Source: Spirochaetaceae bacterium
GTDB taxonomy: Bacteria; Spirochaetota; Spirochaetia; CADAEX01
Length of the DNA: 64,000 nt
Reading direction: 5' to 3'
NCBI GenBank assembly: GCA_009780675.1
Contig: WQZP01000013.1
Coordinates: forward strand, 1-64,000
How positions within the stretch are numbered: position 1 is the stretch's first letter; each line of letters begins with the position of its first letter. Shown piece by piece: positions 18,707 to 27,476 of the stretch. A program made the position numbers and the translations under genes. The notes beneath the pieces were generated by a model. The model made no database searches. It saw nothing but the letters and a program-made list of their open reading frames with translations, and was not told where the DNA came from.

Positions 18707-20716
18707 CTAATAAACAGCATATATGTTTATAATTGATGGAATAGTTCTTATACTTTTTACAGCTTTTCCAAAATCCGCATCACTAGCAAGCTCCATTGTA
18801 AAAAAACCAGTCAATTTTTCATTATCATTTTCTGTAAGTCTTCCTTCGATAAGATGCCCGCTGTATTTTTTTAAAGCCCCTTCGATTTCAGAAAATAAAT
18901 TATGTGTTTTTTTTGCTATAACTTTAAATTTTTTGGAGGTTTTTTCAGAAGAAGTATCCCATTTTACATCTGTTGAGCGGTTTTTTAAATTTTTAATATT
19001 TTTTAAATTTTTACAATCTTCTTTGTGGACAATAATTCCTCTGCCTACAGAGATATAGCCGGTTATAGGGTCTCCGTGAGCTGGCGAACAACATTTTGCA
19101 AAATTTATCATTGTATTTTTTTCACCATCTACAGAAAGTATTATCTTGTTTGCATCTTTTACCTCTGTTACTATGGCGCTGTCATCTTTTACTGGCAGTT
19201 CTTCTTCTTCAATAACTACAGGTTTTTTATTTTTTGTCGTATCTTTATTGGCTAAAAGTTCGTTGCTTTTTGCAAGCCATTGCCTTATTCTTGCTTTTGC
19301 CTTGGGAGTTTTTGCTATTTTAAGCCACTGTGGAGTAGGGTGGGCATTTCTATTTGTTATAATTTCCACAACCTGAGTATTTGTAAGCGGCCTGCTCAAA
19401 GGTATTATATATCCGTCAGCTTTTGCCCCGGCAGTACGGTCGCCAACATCTGTATGTATTTTATATGCAAAATCTATAGCAGTAGAGCCAATAGGCAGTT
19501 CAAATACATCCCCATCAGGGGTAAAAACATATATTGTATCTTTGAGTATTTCTTCTTTCAAATCATTAAGAAAATTCGTTTCATAACTTTCGAGATGGTT
19601 CCACTGTTTTAATTTGGTGACAAGAGTAATATCTTTGGGATTTAAACTATTGGTTGTTTTCCTTGTTTTATAAAGCCAATGCGCTGCAACACCATATTCG
19701 GCAGTTTTGTGCATTTCAAATGAACGTATCTGGACTTCGAGTAACTTCCCGTCATCTGTTACTACTGTTGTATGGAGGCTTCTGTATCTGTTTGTTTTGG
19801 GAACCGCAATATAATCTTTAAATCTTCTTTCTACAGGCAGCCACAACTTATGGACAAGGCCAAGCACCGCATAACAATCATTCGCAGTATCACATAATAT
19901 TCTTATCCCAAAGATGTCATATATTTCTTCGACTGGCTTACCGGTTTCGTTCATTTTTTTATAGATAGAATATATGTTTTTTACTCTTGAAGTTATTTCA
20001 ACTTCTATTTCCTCTTCTTTTGCTGCTTGTTTAATTTTTTTTTCTATATCTTTTTTATTTTCTTCTTTTTCCAATTGTTGAGAAACAAGAAATTCTGAAA
20101 TTTGTTTATAGGCTACTGGATTCAAGTATTTAAGAGAAATATTTTCCAGCTCTGCTTTGATCCATGAAATTCCAAGCTGACCTGCTATTGGCGCATATAT
20201 ATCAAGACATTCTTGTGCCATAATTTCTTGTTTCTCTTTTTTCAAAAAAGAAAGGGTTGTCATGTTATGAAGTCTGTCAGCGAGTTTTATTAATATGACT
20301 CTTATATCTTTTACCATTGCCATAAGCATTTTTCTAAGAGTTTCAATTTCCTGCGCTGATTTATTTGCAGCTTTTACAAGTTCGATTTTTGTTACTCCAT
20401 CGACAAGCTCCGCAACTTCTGTGCCAAAAATGGCTTCTATTATGCTGTAATCTGCATCTGTATCTTCTACTGTATCGTGGAGAACAGCAGCTATTATTGC
20501 ATTTTTATCAAGATTAAGGTCTACCAGAATTTTAGCAACTGCAATAGGGTGGATAAAATATGGTTCTCCGCTTGCTCTTTTTTGATCTCCATGCATTTTT
20601 TCGCCATAGCTGGTGGCTTCCATTATCTCGGAAATGTCCTGTTCCTGATATTTTTTTATCTCAAGATATTTTTTCAATGATTCTATTTCTGCTTTAAGTG
20701 TTTTTACTTCTTCCAT
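18707..20716 (-). CDS. rel: Bifunctional (p)ppGpp synthetase/hydrolase (RelA/SpoT family)
   Basis: Stringent-response enzyme of 669 residues. The N-terminal HD hydrolase is intact (H80-D81 and E84-D85 in HDTVEDT, plus IKLADRLHNM). The synthetase keeps RFKDYIAVPKTNRYRSLHT and EVQIRS; the RFKD motif is the form seen in bifunctional long Rel enzymes rather than RelA alone. A TGS domain (YVFTPDGDVFELPIGSTAID), a CC-type cysteine pair (KCCSPAHGDPI) and a C-terminal ACT-like domain follow. So both making and breaking ppGpp are expected. Its start overlaps the end of prmC by 13 nt, placing it third in a prfA-prmC-rel operon. It is somewhat shorter than typical long Rel proteins. Confidence 0.95.
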   Translation of the reverse strand: MEEVKTLKAEIESLKKYLEIKKYQEQDISEIMEATSYGEKMHGDQKRASGEPYFIHPIAVAKILVDLNLDKNAIIAAVLHDTVEDTDADYSIIEAIFGTEVAELVDGVTKIELVKAANKSAQEIETLRKMLMAMVKDIRVILIKLADRLHNMTTLSFLKKEKQEIMAQECLDIYAPIAGQLGISWIKAELENISLKYLNPVAYKQISEFLVSQQLEKEENKKDIEKKIKQAAKEEEIEVEITSRVKNIYSIYKKMNETGKPVEEIYDIFGIRILCDTANDCYAVLGLVHKLWLPVERRFKDYIAVPKTNRYRSLHTTVVTDDGKLLEVQIRSFEMHKTAEYGVAAHWLYKTRKTTNSLNPKDITLVTKLKQWNHLESYETNFLNDLKEEILKDTIYVFTPDGDVFELPIGSTAIDFAYKIHTDVGDRTAGAKADGYIIPLSRPLTNTQVVEIITNRNAHPTPQWLKIAKTPKAKARIRQWLAKSNELLANKDTTKNKKPVVIEEEELPVKDDSAIVTEVKDANKIILSVDGEKNTMINFAKCCSPAHGDPITGYISVGRGIIVHKEDCKNLKNIKNLKNRSTDVKWDTSSEKTSKKFKVIAKKTHNLFSEIEGALKKYSGHLIEGRLTENDNEKLTGFFTMELASDADFGKAVKSIRTIPSIINIYAVY

Positions 20717-21561
20717 CCGTTTATTACTCTTTCTCTTTGTGACATATCCTTCTTAATTAAAATATACTTGAAATTATTTTTTATTAAAAGCTCTCGAATA
20801 ATATGCATTTGAGAAGGGTCAGCTTCCATGCAAAGCAAGCCACCTTTTTTAAGATGCTTTGCTGATGTTTCTATTATTTCTCTTATAAGATCAAGTCCAT
20901 CATTTCCGCCTCTCAATGATATTTCAGGCTCTGGCCAATTATTGGAAACCATTTCATTGACATGCCTGTTTTCGAGATAAGGAGGATTTGAGACTATTAT
21001 ATGATAGCTGTTTTTTATGGAATTAAAAAGATCGCTTTTATAAAAAGATAGTTTTTTCCCTAATATATTTTCACAATTTTTGTTAAAAATGTGTTCAGTT
21101 TCTGTAAGAATATCAGATGCTTCCACACTTGCTTTTTCGCCAAGTTCAGATTTTAGTGTTATTGCAATACACCCGCTTCCTGTGCAGAGGTCAAGTATTT
21201 TTATGGGCAATAAGCCATTCTCTTTTATGATTTTTTCTGATTCTTCCAGAACTGTTTCAACAAGTGTTTCTGTGTCGCGTCGGGGAATAAGAGTGTTTTC
21301 ATTGACAAAAAAAACACGGCCGAAAAATTCTTTTTCGCCTGTTAAATAGGCAACCGGGTATCCTGAAATTCTTTTTTCAACCATCATATTAAAATTTTCA
21401 AGAATATTTTCCTGGATATCGCAGTTGTAGGAAGCAATAAGCATTTCTTTTGTCATGCCTATTGCTTTTTGAAGCATAACCTGGGCATCAAGAAGTGGGG
21501 TTTCTGCCCACCTTTTTGAGATTTTATAGGATGCCTGCATAAGCACTTCTTTTATTTTCAT
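20704..21561 (-). CDS. prmC: Release factor glutamine N5-methyltransferase
   Basis: Class I SAM methyltransferase of 285 residues that modifies the Gln of the GGQ motif in release factors. The SAM site is ILDLCTGSGCIAI and the substrate-gripping motif is IIVSNPPYLE. The N-terminal helical domain carries YLTGEKEFFGRVFFVNENTL and IPRRDTETLVE, typical of PrmC. It follows prfA by 11 nt, the classical arrangement, and overlaps rel downstream. Confidence 0.95.
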   Translation of the reverse strand: MKIKEVLMQASYKISKRWAETPLLDAQVMLQKAIGMTKEMLIASYNCDIQENILENFNMMVEKRISGYPVAYLTGEKEFFGRVFFVNENTLIPRRDTETLVETVLEESEKIIKENGLLPIKILDLCTGSGCIAITLKSELGEKASVEASDILTETEHIFNKNCENILGKKLSFYKSDLFNSIKNSYHIIVSNPPYLENRHVNEMVSNNWPEPEISLRGGNDGLDLIREIIETSAKHLKKGGLLCMEADPSQMHIIRELLIKNNFKYILIKKDMSQRERVINGWKK

Positions 21562-21572
21562 TTATTTTTCTC

Positions 21573-22637
21573 TTATATTTTTTGCAATAACTTTTCCTTT
21601 GCACTAAATTTAAGAGCTTCAATAACTTCGGTGAGGTCTCCTTCCATTATATATTCGAGTTTGTAAAGAGTAAGGTTAACTCTATGGTCAGTAAGCCTGT
21701 TCTGTGGAAAATTATAAGTTCTTATTCTTTCGGACCTGTCTCCTGTTCCTATCTGGGTTTTCCTTGCTTCTGCCCGCTCTTTCTGTTTTTTTTCTTCTTC
21801 GATTTCATAGAGTCTTGACCTTAGAACTCTTAGAGCTTTTGCCTTGTTTTTGAGCTGAGATTTTTCATCCTGACATGTTACAACAAGTCCTGTAGGGATG
21901 TGAGTTATCCTTACGGCAGAGTCAGTGGTGTTTACACTTTGCCCCCCATTACCGGATGATCTGTAAACATCTACTTTAAGGTCATCTGGATTTATCTCTA
22001 CATCTGTTTCTTCTGCTTCGGGCAGTACTGCGACAGTTACAGCAGATGTGTGGATGCGGCCTTGAGATTCTGTTTCCGGAACTCTTTGCACTCTGTGGAC
22101 TCCACTTTCATATCTTAAATTCTCATACACATTTTTTCCTGCTACAGAAAAAATTATTTCTTTAAACCCACCTAAGCCTATTTCATTTAAAGATAAAATT
22201 TCGATTTTCCATTTTTTAGTTTCAGCATATTTTGAGTACATTCTGTACAGGTTGGCTGCAAACAAAGCTGCTTCATCGCCGCCTGTGCCTGCCCGTATTT
22301 CTATAATAATGTTTTTTAAATCAAGAGGGTCTGGCGGGATAAGAAGCTGCTTAAGATTTTCAAGCATTTTTGTCTGTTCTTCTTCAAGCATTTTTGCCTC
22401 TTCTCTGGCAAGTTCTTTAAGCTGCTGATCTTTTTCTTCCTGTGCAATCTGTTTCGCACCTTCGATTTGTACTGATATATTTTTATACTTCTCACTTGTT
22501 TCGTAAACATCATGAAGGTATGAGTGTTCCTGCATTATTTCTTTATATTTTTTTTGATCTTTTACTATATCCGGGTCGGAAAGTTTTTTTTCAATCTCTT
22601 TATATTTTGCGACAAGTTCTTCTATTTTATCAAACAT
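21573..22637 (-). CDS. prfA: Peptide chain release factor 1
   Basis: Release factor for UAA and UAG, 354 residues. The stop-codon-reading loop has the RF1 form [14 protein letters not shown] (PxT tripeptide, here PET), and the catalytic loop reads [17 protein letters not shown] with the GGQ motif. [16 protein letters not shown] follows as usual. RF2 is excluded by the PxT motif and by the absence of an internal frameshift. The ATG follows a GGAG site, and it is first in the operon with prmC, whose product methylates this GGQ. Confidence 0.96.
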   Translation of the reverse strand: MFDKIEELVAKYKEIEKKLSDPDIVKDQKKYKEIMQEHSYLHDVYETSEKYKNISVQIEGAKQIAQEEKDQQLKELAREEAKMLEEEQTKMLENLKQLLIPPDPLDLKNIIIEIRAGTGGDEAALFAANLYRMYSKYAETKKWKIEILSLNEIGLGGFKEIIFSVAGKNVYENLRYESGVHRVQRVPETESQGRIHTSAVTVAVLPEAEETDVEINPDDLKVDVYRSSGNGGQSVNTTDSAVRITHIPTGLVVTCQDEKSQLKNKAKALRVLRSRLYEIEEEKKQKERAEARKTQIGTGDRSERIRTYNFPQNRLTDHRVNLTLYKLEYIMEGDLTEVIEALKFSAKEKLLQKI

Positions 22638-22736
22638 ATTTTAAGCTCCAGTGATCTCTTTTTTATATCAAAAAATAAGTATAACTTCAATTAGCGTTTG
22701 TTTAATCTTAATGTAATAATTAATTATTATGATTGT

Positions 22737-23690
22737 TTAAGGCTTTTGCATAACAAGCGAGGCAGCTCCGATAATAGCTGCATCCTGCTGCTCAAGTGAT
22801 GATTTAAGCAGTTTTATGTTTTTATTTTTATAAATATCAAACATTTCTTCTCTGAAATATTTTTCAAGAGGTTTAAAAAGAATCTCTCCGCTTTGCGCCA
22901 CTCCGCCTGTAAAAATTATTGCTTCAAGCGAGAAAATATTTAAAAGGTCATTGGAAAATGATGCAAGATATTTTGCAGTTATATCAAATGTTTCTATTGC
23001 AACACTGTCCCCTTTATAAGCTGCTTCTGCAATTATTTTTGATGTAAGAGTATTGGGATCATAATTTTTTAAAATAGTTGTAGGATTCTTTTTTTCAATT
23101 ATCTCAAGCGCTGTTTTAACAACACCGCCTGCAGAGCAATATTTTTCAATACACCCTTTTCTTCCGCAATTACAACTCCTCCCTCCCTGCTCAATAACAA
23201 TATGCCCAATCTCCCCTGCAAAACCATATTTACCATGCAGAAGTTTGGAATCGCAAAATATTCCGCCGCCAATTCCTGTTCCCAGTGTAACTACAATAAA
23301 ATCTGTAAGCGATACTGCGCAGCCAAAGATTTTTTCTCCAATAGCAGCAGCATTTGCATCATTGGTAACAGAAACAGGCGCAATATCATCAAAACCTTCT
23401 TTTAAATTTATCCCATCTTTCCAGGGGAGATTTGGGGGAGACTCAATTGAGCATGTATGTACATTTGCATTTGGAGCTCCTATCCCTATTCCCCCTATTT
23501 CGGGAATTTTTATTTTATTTTTTTGAATTATATCTTTAATTACTCTTTTTAATTCTTCTTTAAACAGATGGGGCTCTGGGAAATCCCATGTAGCAATGTC
23601 TTGTTTTTCGATTATTTCTCCTTTGCAGGAAACAATCCCTATTTTTGTGTTTGTGCCGCCTATATCAACACCTATAAAATATTTTGACAT
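22737..23690 (-). CDS. ROK family sugar kinase (glucokinase-like)
   Basis: ATP-dependent sugar kinase of 317 residues. The phosphate-binding motif is VDIGGTNTKIGIV (9-20), the catalytic Asp is D111 in VTNDANAAA, and the ROK zinc site is intact: H163 with C173, C175 and C180 (CNCGRKGC) followed by C185. E160 and H163 in FAGEIGH are the usual sugar contacts of glucokinase/NagK-type members. Glucose is the likeliest substrate but N-acetyl sugars are possible. No DNA-binding domain is present, so it is a kinase and not a NagC-type repressor. It stands alone on the - strand behind an AAGGAA ribosome site. Confidence 0.9.
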   Translation of the reverse strand: MSKYFIGVDIGGTNTKIGIVSCKGEIIEKQDIATWDFPEPHLFKEELKRVIKDIIQKNKIKIPEIGGIGIGAPNANVHTCSIESPPNLPWKDGINLKEGFDDIAPVSVTNDANAAAIGEKIFGCAVSLTDFIVVTLGTGIGGGIFCDSKLLHGKYGFAGEIGHIVIEQGGRSCNCGRKGCIEKYCSAGGVVKTALEIIEKKNPTTILKNYDPNTLTSKIIAEAAYKGDSVAIETFDITAKYLASFSNDLLNIFSLEAIIFTGGVAQSGEILFKPLEKYFREEMFDIYKNKNIKLLKSSLEQQDAAIIGAASLVMQKP

Positions 23691-23755
23691 CTGTTTTCCT
23701 TTTTGAATTTATTGCTAAATTTCAACTATTTTGAAAAAAAATAACGCTATTCTAA

Positions 23756-23783
23756 TTGAATATGAAAAATATATATTTATAAT
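23756..23783 (+). promoter_or_regulatory. Promoter of FKBP gene
   Basis: TTGAAT (23756-23761), 16-nt spacer, perfect TATAAT (23778-23783) on the + strand, about 90 nt before the FKBP start. The leader in between carries a 13-codon ORF. Confidence 0.55.
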
Positions 23784-23833
23784 ATACTCTAATTAATTTA
23801 TTTCAATAATAATATTTTCAGTCTGGAGAAACT

Positions 23834-23875
23834 ATGAATCCAGCTGAACAGAGACTACATTGGCAGGGGGTATAA
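23834..23875 (+). CDS. Possible 13-residue leader peptide upstream of FKBP
   Basis: A minimal ORF reading MNPAEQRLHWQGV, preceded by TGGAGA five bases before its ATG. Its stop codon lies one base before the TTG start of the FKBP gene, and its 3' end contains the GGCAGGGGG site that would serve the FKBP. This layout suggests translational coupling or a leader peptide. Coding status is unproven; chance is a real alternative for so short an ORF. Confidence 0.25.
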   Translation: MNPAEQRLHWQGV

Positions 23876-23876
23876 A

Positions 23877-24371
23877 TTGTTGGTAGCGAGAAAAATGGTT
23901 GTATCAATTGAATTTGTTTTAAAAAACGAAAAAGGTGAAATTCTTGATTCAAGCGAAAAAAGCGGTAATCTTTCATATCTTCATGGCTATAGAAATATTG
24001 TAGAGGGTCTTGAGGAAGTTTTGGAAGGTAAAAAAATAGGGGAGTCTTTTTCTGTATCTGTGCCTGTTGAAAAAGCGTATGGGCCAAGAGATGAAAATAT
24101 GATTTTTACAGTTCCCAAAGCGAATTTTATAGATGAAGAAAACCCTGATGTCAAGGTAGGAATGGAATTCGAAACAACCATAGATGATGCTCCATATATA
24201 CTTACAGTAGTTGCGGTAGATGTGGACAATATAAAAATCGATGCAAACCACCCGCTTGCAGGAAAAGCGCTATATTTCGAGGGAAAAATAGCAAATATAC
24301 GAAAGTCTTATAGTGATGAGCTTGTGCAGGGATATCCAATTAAAGAAGAAGAGGAAGAAGAAAAGGCTTAG
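23877..24371 (+). CDS. FKBP-type peptidyl-prolyl isomerase, SlyD-like
   Basis: Cytoplasmic prolyl isomerase/chaperone of about 164 residues. It has the split FKBP fold with an inserted flap: FVLKNEKGEILDSS, LSYLHGYRNIVEGLEEVLEG, then VPVEKAYGPRDENMI and the C-terminal NHPLAGKALYFEGKI, which is the SlyD signature. The tail is acidic (EEEEEEK) instead of the His/Cys-rich metal tail of E. coli SlyD, so nickel handling is less likely. GGCAGGGGG six bases before favours the TTG start at 23877 (or 23880) over the ATG at 23895. Confidence 0.9.
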   Translation: MLVARKMVVSIEFVLKNEKGEILDSSEKSGNLSYLHGYRNIVEGLEEVLEGKKIGESFSVSVPVEKAYGPRDENMIFTVPKANFIDEENPDVKVGMEFETTIDDAPYILTVVAVDVDNIKIDANHPLAGKALYFEGKIANIRKSYSDELVQGYPIKEEEEEEKA

Positions 24372-24404
24372 AATATTACTTTGTCTTATCTGGATAGAAG
24401 AATT

Positions 24405-24620
24405 TTAATAATTGGGAATAGCTGTTAAAATAAAAGTCAGCCCCAAAAGAAGGAATATCCTTCCGGATAATTTTATTTGCCTGTAATATTTTGCATGAAG
24501 TTCATCCCATTTTTCAGGATTTTTTGGCCTGTGAGGAAGCGCTTTATATTCAACAAGAAACAGCATTAGCCCAAATGAAAACATTGAAATGCCGATAGAT
24601 ATACGTGCCAAAAAGTCCAT
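24405..24620 (-). CDS. Small membrane protein, function unknown
   Basis: A 71-residue protein with two hydrophobic helices (about 5-24 and 53-69) separated by a charged loop (HRPKNPEKWDELHAKYY). A GAGGTT ribosome site lies eight bases before the ATG, which supports real translation. No family is recognised. It is convergent with the FKBP gene. Confidence 0.6.
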   Translation of the reverse strand: MDFLARISIGISMFSFGLMLFLVEYKALPHRPKNPEKWDELHAKYYRQIKLSGRIFLLLGLTFILTAIPNY

Positions 24621-24689
24621 TAATATAACCTCATTTTTTCGAAGATTTTATTTATAATACCTCAATTATTTGATTAGGCGAAGCCGTAT

Positions 24690-24772
24690 CCCGTAGATTT
24701 ATCAAAAAATTTACTTTTGTTCCCCTGATTTGTACGGGAAATGAAAAGGGTAATTGAAGTATCTAGCCCGTA
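24690..24772. repeat. CCCGTA/TACGGG repeat elements
   Basis: Two copies of CCCGTAGATTTAT (from 24690 and 24767) flank one TACGGG (24733-24738) in otherwise AT-rich spacer. The first copy and TACGGG can pair over 37 bases. The same hexamers make up the tandem hairpins at 52.13-52.26 kb. Confidence 0.45.
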
Positions 24773-24780
24773 GATTTATG

Positions 24781-24809
24781 TTGACGCCCTGATGTCCGCA
24801 CCTTACTAT
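24781..24809 (+). promoter_or_regulatory. Promoter of pcm, apparently leaderless
   Basis: TTGACG (24781-24786), 17-nt spacer, TACTAT (24804-24809). The ATG of pcm is at 24817, seven bases after the -10 box, and no Shine-Dalgarno site is present, so transcription would start at or next to the start codon. Confidence 0.5.
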
Positions 24810-24816
24810 TATTCTA

Positions 24817-25449
24817 ATGACGAAAAACTATGAAATACTTTGCGGAAAAATGATTGAAGAGCAACTAAGGGCGCGAAATATAAAGTCCGATGCTGTTTTG
24901 GCTGCCATGCAAAATGTAAAGCGGCACCTTTTTGTTCCGGAGAATCTGCAAAATTATGCTTACAATGATTCACCTTTGCCAATTGGATTGGGCCAGACAA
25001 TTTCACAACCTTACATTGTCGCGTTTATGAGCGAGCAGCTTGAGCTTGTTCCGGGCATGAAAATTCTTGAAATAGGGACAGGATCCGGGTATCAGGCTGC
25101 TATTCTGGCTTATCTGGGCTGTGAAGTCTATACGATCGAATTTCTGGAAGAGCTTGCTGCCAAAGCAAAGAATATTTTTAATGAACTTGATTTTAATAAT
25201 ATAAAAGTAAAACATGGAAACGGTTATTTAGGTTGGCCAGAAGAAGCCCCTTTTGATGCTATAATCGTTACTGCTGCGCCGGAGAGCATTCCGGAAAAAC
25301 TGATCGGGCAATTAAAAGAAGATGGAAAAATGATTGTGCCAGTGGGAAAAGTTGATTCAGTACAGTTGTTAAAACTTATAATAAAAAAAGATAAAAAAAT
25401 TATTGAAGAAACCCTGCTCCCTGTAAGATTTGTCCCAATGGTGGAATAG
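24817..25449 (+). CDS. pcm: Protein-L-isoaspartate O-methyltransferase
   Basis: Repair methyltransferase of 210 residues that uses SAM on isoaspartyl sites in damaged proteins. Family features in order: VKRHLFVPENLQNYAYND, PLPIGLGQTISQPYIVAFM (the substrate and Ser/Thr-Gln-Pro region), the SAM motif KILEIGTGSGYQAAILA, FDAIIVTAAPESIPEKLIGQ and DGKMIVPVG. The C-terminal VRFVPMVE is the normal end. The gene has no ribosome site and its promoter abuts the ATG. Its Arg codons are CGN-rich, unlike the gene block to the left. Confidence 0.95.
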   Translation: MTKNYEILCGKMIEEQLRARNIKSDAVLAAMQNVKRHLFVPENLQNYAYNDSPLPIGLGQTISQPYIVAFMSEQLELVPGMKILEIGTGSGYQAAILAYLGCEVYTIEFLEELAAKAKNIFNELDFNNIKVKHGNGYLGWPEEAPFDAIIVTAAPESIPEKLIGQLKEDGKMIVPVGKVDSVQLLKLIIKKDKKIIEETLLPVRFVPMVE

Positions 25450-25500
25450 CTCTTTAGCTGTTGTAGTTCTAAGTGGATTTGTGGAACAAGGGTAAAATTA

Positions 25501-25552
25501 TTTGCTCTGCGGTATGTCTGGTATTGATGCAGTTCTTCATCTGTAGGAACAT
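25501..25552 (-). pseudogene. Decayed copy of the trpB 3' end
   Basis: This stretch repeats the end of trpB at 25996-26060 almost base for base (shared blocks include GATGTCTGGTATTGATGC in trpB, with a near-identical GTATG version here, and AGTTCTTCATCTGTAGG). The copy lacks a 13-base segment lying between two TGC triplets, which shifts the frame, so it cannot encode a TrpB C-terminus. Read on the - strand it still shows VPTDEEL. It lies 440 bases from the intact copy, with the ORF6N remnant in between. Confidence 0.65.
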
Positions 25553-25685
25553 CCTTGAAAAAAATCTCACTTTTTTTCCTAAAAATCGAAGCAAATCTCG
25601 TCATTGGACAGTAATAGAGATAGCGGTTTTACTTTCTGGCAGAAAATTAATTCTTGCAGGAATTGAAAAAAGGGCAGGTTTAAAA

Positions 25686-25961
25686 ATGGATGAAAATTGC
25701 GTAATAGCTATCAAGGACATGATTTACGAGATTCGAGGTCATAAAGTCATGCTCGACAATGATTTGGCTAATTTGTATGAAATTGAAACCAAATTTCTTA
25801 ACAGAGCTGTCAAAAGAAACATGGAGCGTTTTCCTGATTTCTTTATGTTTCAATTGACTGAGGATGAGTGGAGACTTTTAAGGTGCCAATTTGGTACCTT
25901 AAAAAAGTATATTAGAAAATATAGACCTTATGTCTTTACAAATCGGTGTGAGATTACATAA
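25686..25961 (+). pseudogene. Truncated ORF6N-domain gene
   Basis: An open frame of 91 residues matching the N-terminal ORF6N domain found in phage and mobile-element antirepressor-like proteins: YEIRGHKVMLDNDLANLYEI, LNRAVKRNMERFPDFFMFQL and LRCQFGT. Normal members continue past YRPYVFTE for another hundred or so residues; here the match stops at YRPYVFTN and a terminator hairpin follows at once. AAAGGGCAGG precedes the ATG, so a short product may still be made. It is probably what is left of an inserted element between the two trpB 3' copies. Confidence 0.7.
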
Positions 25962-25985
25962 AAGGCTGCCGGGTGGCAGCCTTTT
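25960..25985. terminator. Bidirectional terminator after trpB
   Basis: Perfect 11-bp stem AAAAGGCTGCC / GGCAGCCTTTT with loop GGGT. T-rich ends on both strands allow termination of trpB (-) and of the ORF6N remnant (+). Confidence 0.85.
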
Positions 25986-25991
25986 ATAAAA

Positions 25992-27371
25992 CTATTTGTT
26001 CTGCGGGATGTCTGGTATTGATGCAAAGCCTTTCTGCAGTTCTTCATCTGTAGGTACCTTGTCAGAAAGGGTGTTTGTATTGTAGGACATATAAGCAGAG
26101 AGGTCAAAATAACCTGTACCGCTAAGCCCGAAGAGTATTTTCTTTTTTTCTCCGGTCTTTTTACATTCCAGAGCTTCGTCAATGGCAACCTTTATAGCAT
26201 GGGCAGATTCTGGCGCAGGGAGTATCCCTTCTGTCTTCATAAATTGTATAGCTGCTTTAAAAATATCTGTCTGAACTTCTGCGCGCGCTTCAATATGTCC
26301 GTCGTGGTAGAGCTTGCTTAGTATGGGACTCATGCCGTGGTAACGGAGTCCGCCTGCATGGTTTGGCGAAGGCATAAAGCCGCAACCAAGAGTATACATG
26401 CGCAAGAGCGGAGTTGTTTTTCCAGTATCGCCAAAATCATAAGCATAGCGCCCGCGTGTAAATGTTGGACAAGATGCTGGCTCTACAGCAATAAATCTCG
26501 CATTGGATTTACCTGCAAGTTTTTCTCCCATAAATGGGGCAATAAGTCCTGCAAGGTTGGAACCGCCACCAGCGCAGCCTATGATGATATCTGGCTTTAT
26601 TCCATATTTGTCCAGTGCTATTTTTGTTTCCAGCCCTATCACTGACTGATGCAATACTACGTGGTTAAGAACACTTCCCAGTACATACCGGCACTTGTCG
26701 GTCTTGACTGCTGTTTCTATGGCTTCGGAGATAGCGCAGCCCAAAGAGCCTCCGGTATCAGGATTGCTTTCCAATATTTTCCTGCCTGCCTCTGTAGTAT
26801 TTGAGGGCGAAGGGATAACTTTTGCTCCGTAAGTTTCCATCACTGCCTTGCGGTAGGGTTTCTGCTCTGAGCTAACCTTTACCATGTATACTGTCAAGTC
26901 AAGACCGTAAAAACCACATGCCATTGCTAACGCAGTTCCCCATTGCCCAGCGCCAGTTTCGGTTGTTAAACTCTTGATCCCTTCCTCTTTTGCATAAAAA
27001 GCTTGCGGCCCTGCAGAGTTGAGTTTGTGGCTTCCGGAAGTGTTGGTCCCCTCAAATTTATAGTAGATTTCAGCTGGAGTCCCCAGCTCTTTTTCAAGAT
27101 AATAAGCGCGAATCAATGCTGAAGGCCGGTATGCCCTGTAAAAATTCTGAATCCCTTCTGGTATAGGAATAAGTTTTGTATTGTCATCCAGTTCCTGTTT
27201 TACAGCTTCTTTGCAAAAAACTGGTTCCATATCAGCGGAGGTAACAGGTTTCAGAGTTCCTGGGTGCAAAATAGGGTCTGGCTTTTGCTTCATATCAGCG
27301 CGCAGGTTGTACCAATGTTTTGGCATCTCATCTTCATTAAGATAAATTCGGGTTGGAATTGATTTTGCCAT
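25992..27371 (-). CDS. trpB: Tryptophan synthase beta chain, TrpB2 type
   Basis: PLP enzyme joining indole and L-serine into tryptophan, 459 residues. The start is the ATG at 27371 (MAKSIPTR) with GGAG seven bases upstream; a longer frame to 27476 would run through the promoter. PLP-Lys is K116 in NTSGSHKLNSA, and CAGGGSNLAGL is the phosphate-binding loop. The N-terminal extension (YLNEDEMPKHWYNLRADM) and the C-terminal tail mark the TrpB2 subfamily, which often acts without TrpA. No trpA or other trp gene is in the window, so use of external indole is likely. The promoter region holds a large palindrome. Confidence 0.95.
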   Translation of the reverse strand: MAKSIPTRIYLNEDEMPKHWYNLRADMKQKPDPILHPGTLKPVTSADMEPVFCKEAVKQELDDNTKLIPIPEGIQNFYRAYRPSALIRAYYLEKELGTPAEIYYKFEGTNTSGSHKLNSAGPQAFYAKEEGIKSLTTETGAGQWGTALAMACGFYGLDLTVYMVKVSSEQKPYRKAVMETYGAKVIPSPSNTTEAGRKILESNPDTGGSLGCAISEAIETAVKTDKCRYVLGSVLNHVVLHQSVIGLETKIALDKYGIKPDIIIGCAGGGSNLAGLIAPFMGEKLAGKSNARFIAVEPASCPTFTRGRYAYDFGDTGKTTPLLRMYTLGCGFMPSPNHAGGLRYHGMSPILSKLYHDGHIEARAEVQTDIFKAAIQFMKTEGILPAPESAHAIKVAIDEALECKKTGEKKKILFGLSGTGYFDLSAYMSYNTNTLSDKVPTDEELQKGFASIPDIPQNK

Positions 27372-27410
27372 TTTTGTCTCCTTAAAATTAGTGTGAGCGT
27401 ATTCTTGCAC

Positions 27411-27454
27411 GTATGTTTCTTTATGCAGAAACGCTTCTATATAAAGAAACATAC
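27411..27454 (-). promoter_or_regulatory. 14-bp inverted repeat overlapping trpB -10 box
   Basis: GTATGTTTCTTTAT (27411-27424) and its exact reverse complement (27441-27454) are separated by 16 bases, which themselves contain AGAA/TTCT. The upstream arm covers the -10 box of the trpB promoter and the rest spans the expected start of transcription. It may be a repressor operator, or a 5' leader hairpin. Confidence 0.7.
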
Positions 27455-27476
27455 TGCGATAAAAAACTTTTGTCAA
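27448..27476 (-). promoter_or_regulatory. Promoter of trpB
   Basis: On the - strand, consensus TTGACA (27476-27471), a 17-nt spacer and TATGTT (27453-27448). The leader to the ATG is about 70 nt. Confidence 0.6.

Noticed and set aside
25224-25604. A - strand gene overlapping pcm
   Set aside because: It is the antisense of pcm plus the broken trpB end; no ribosome site or family pattern.
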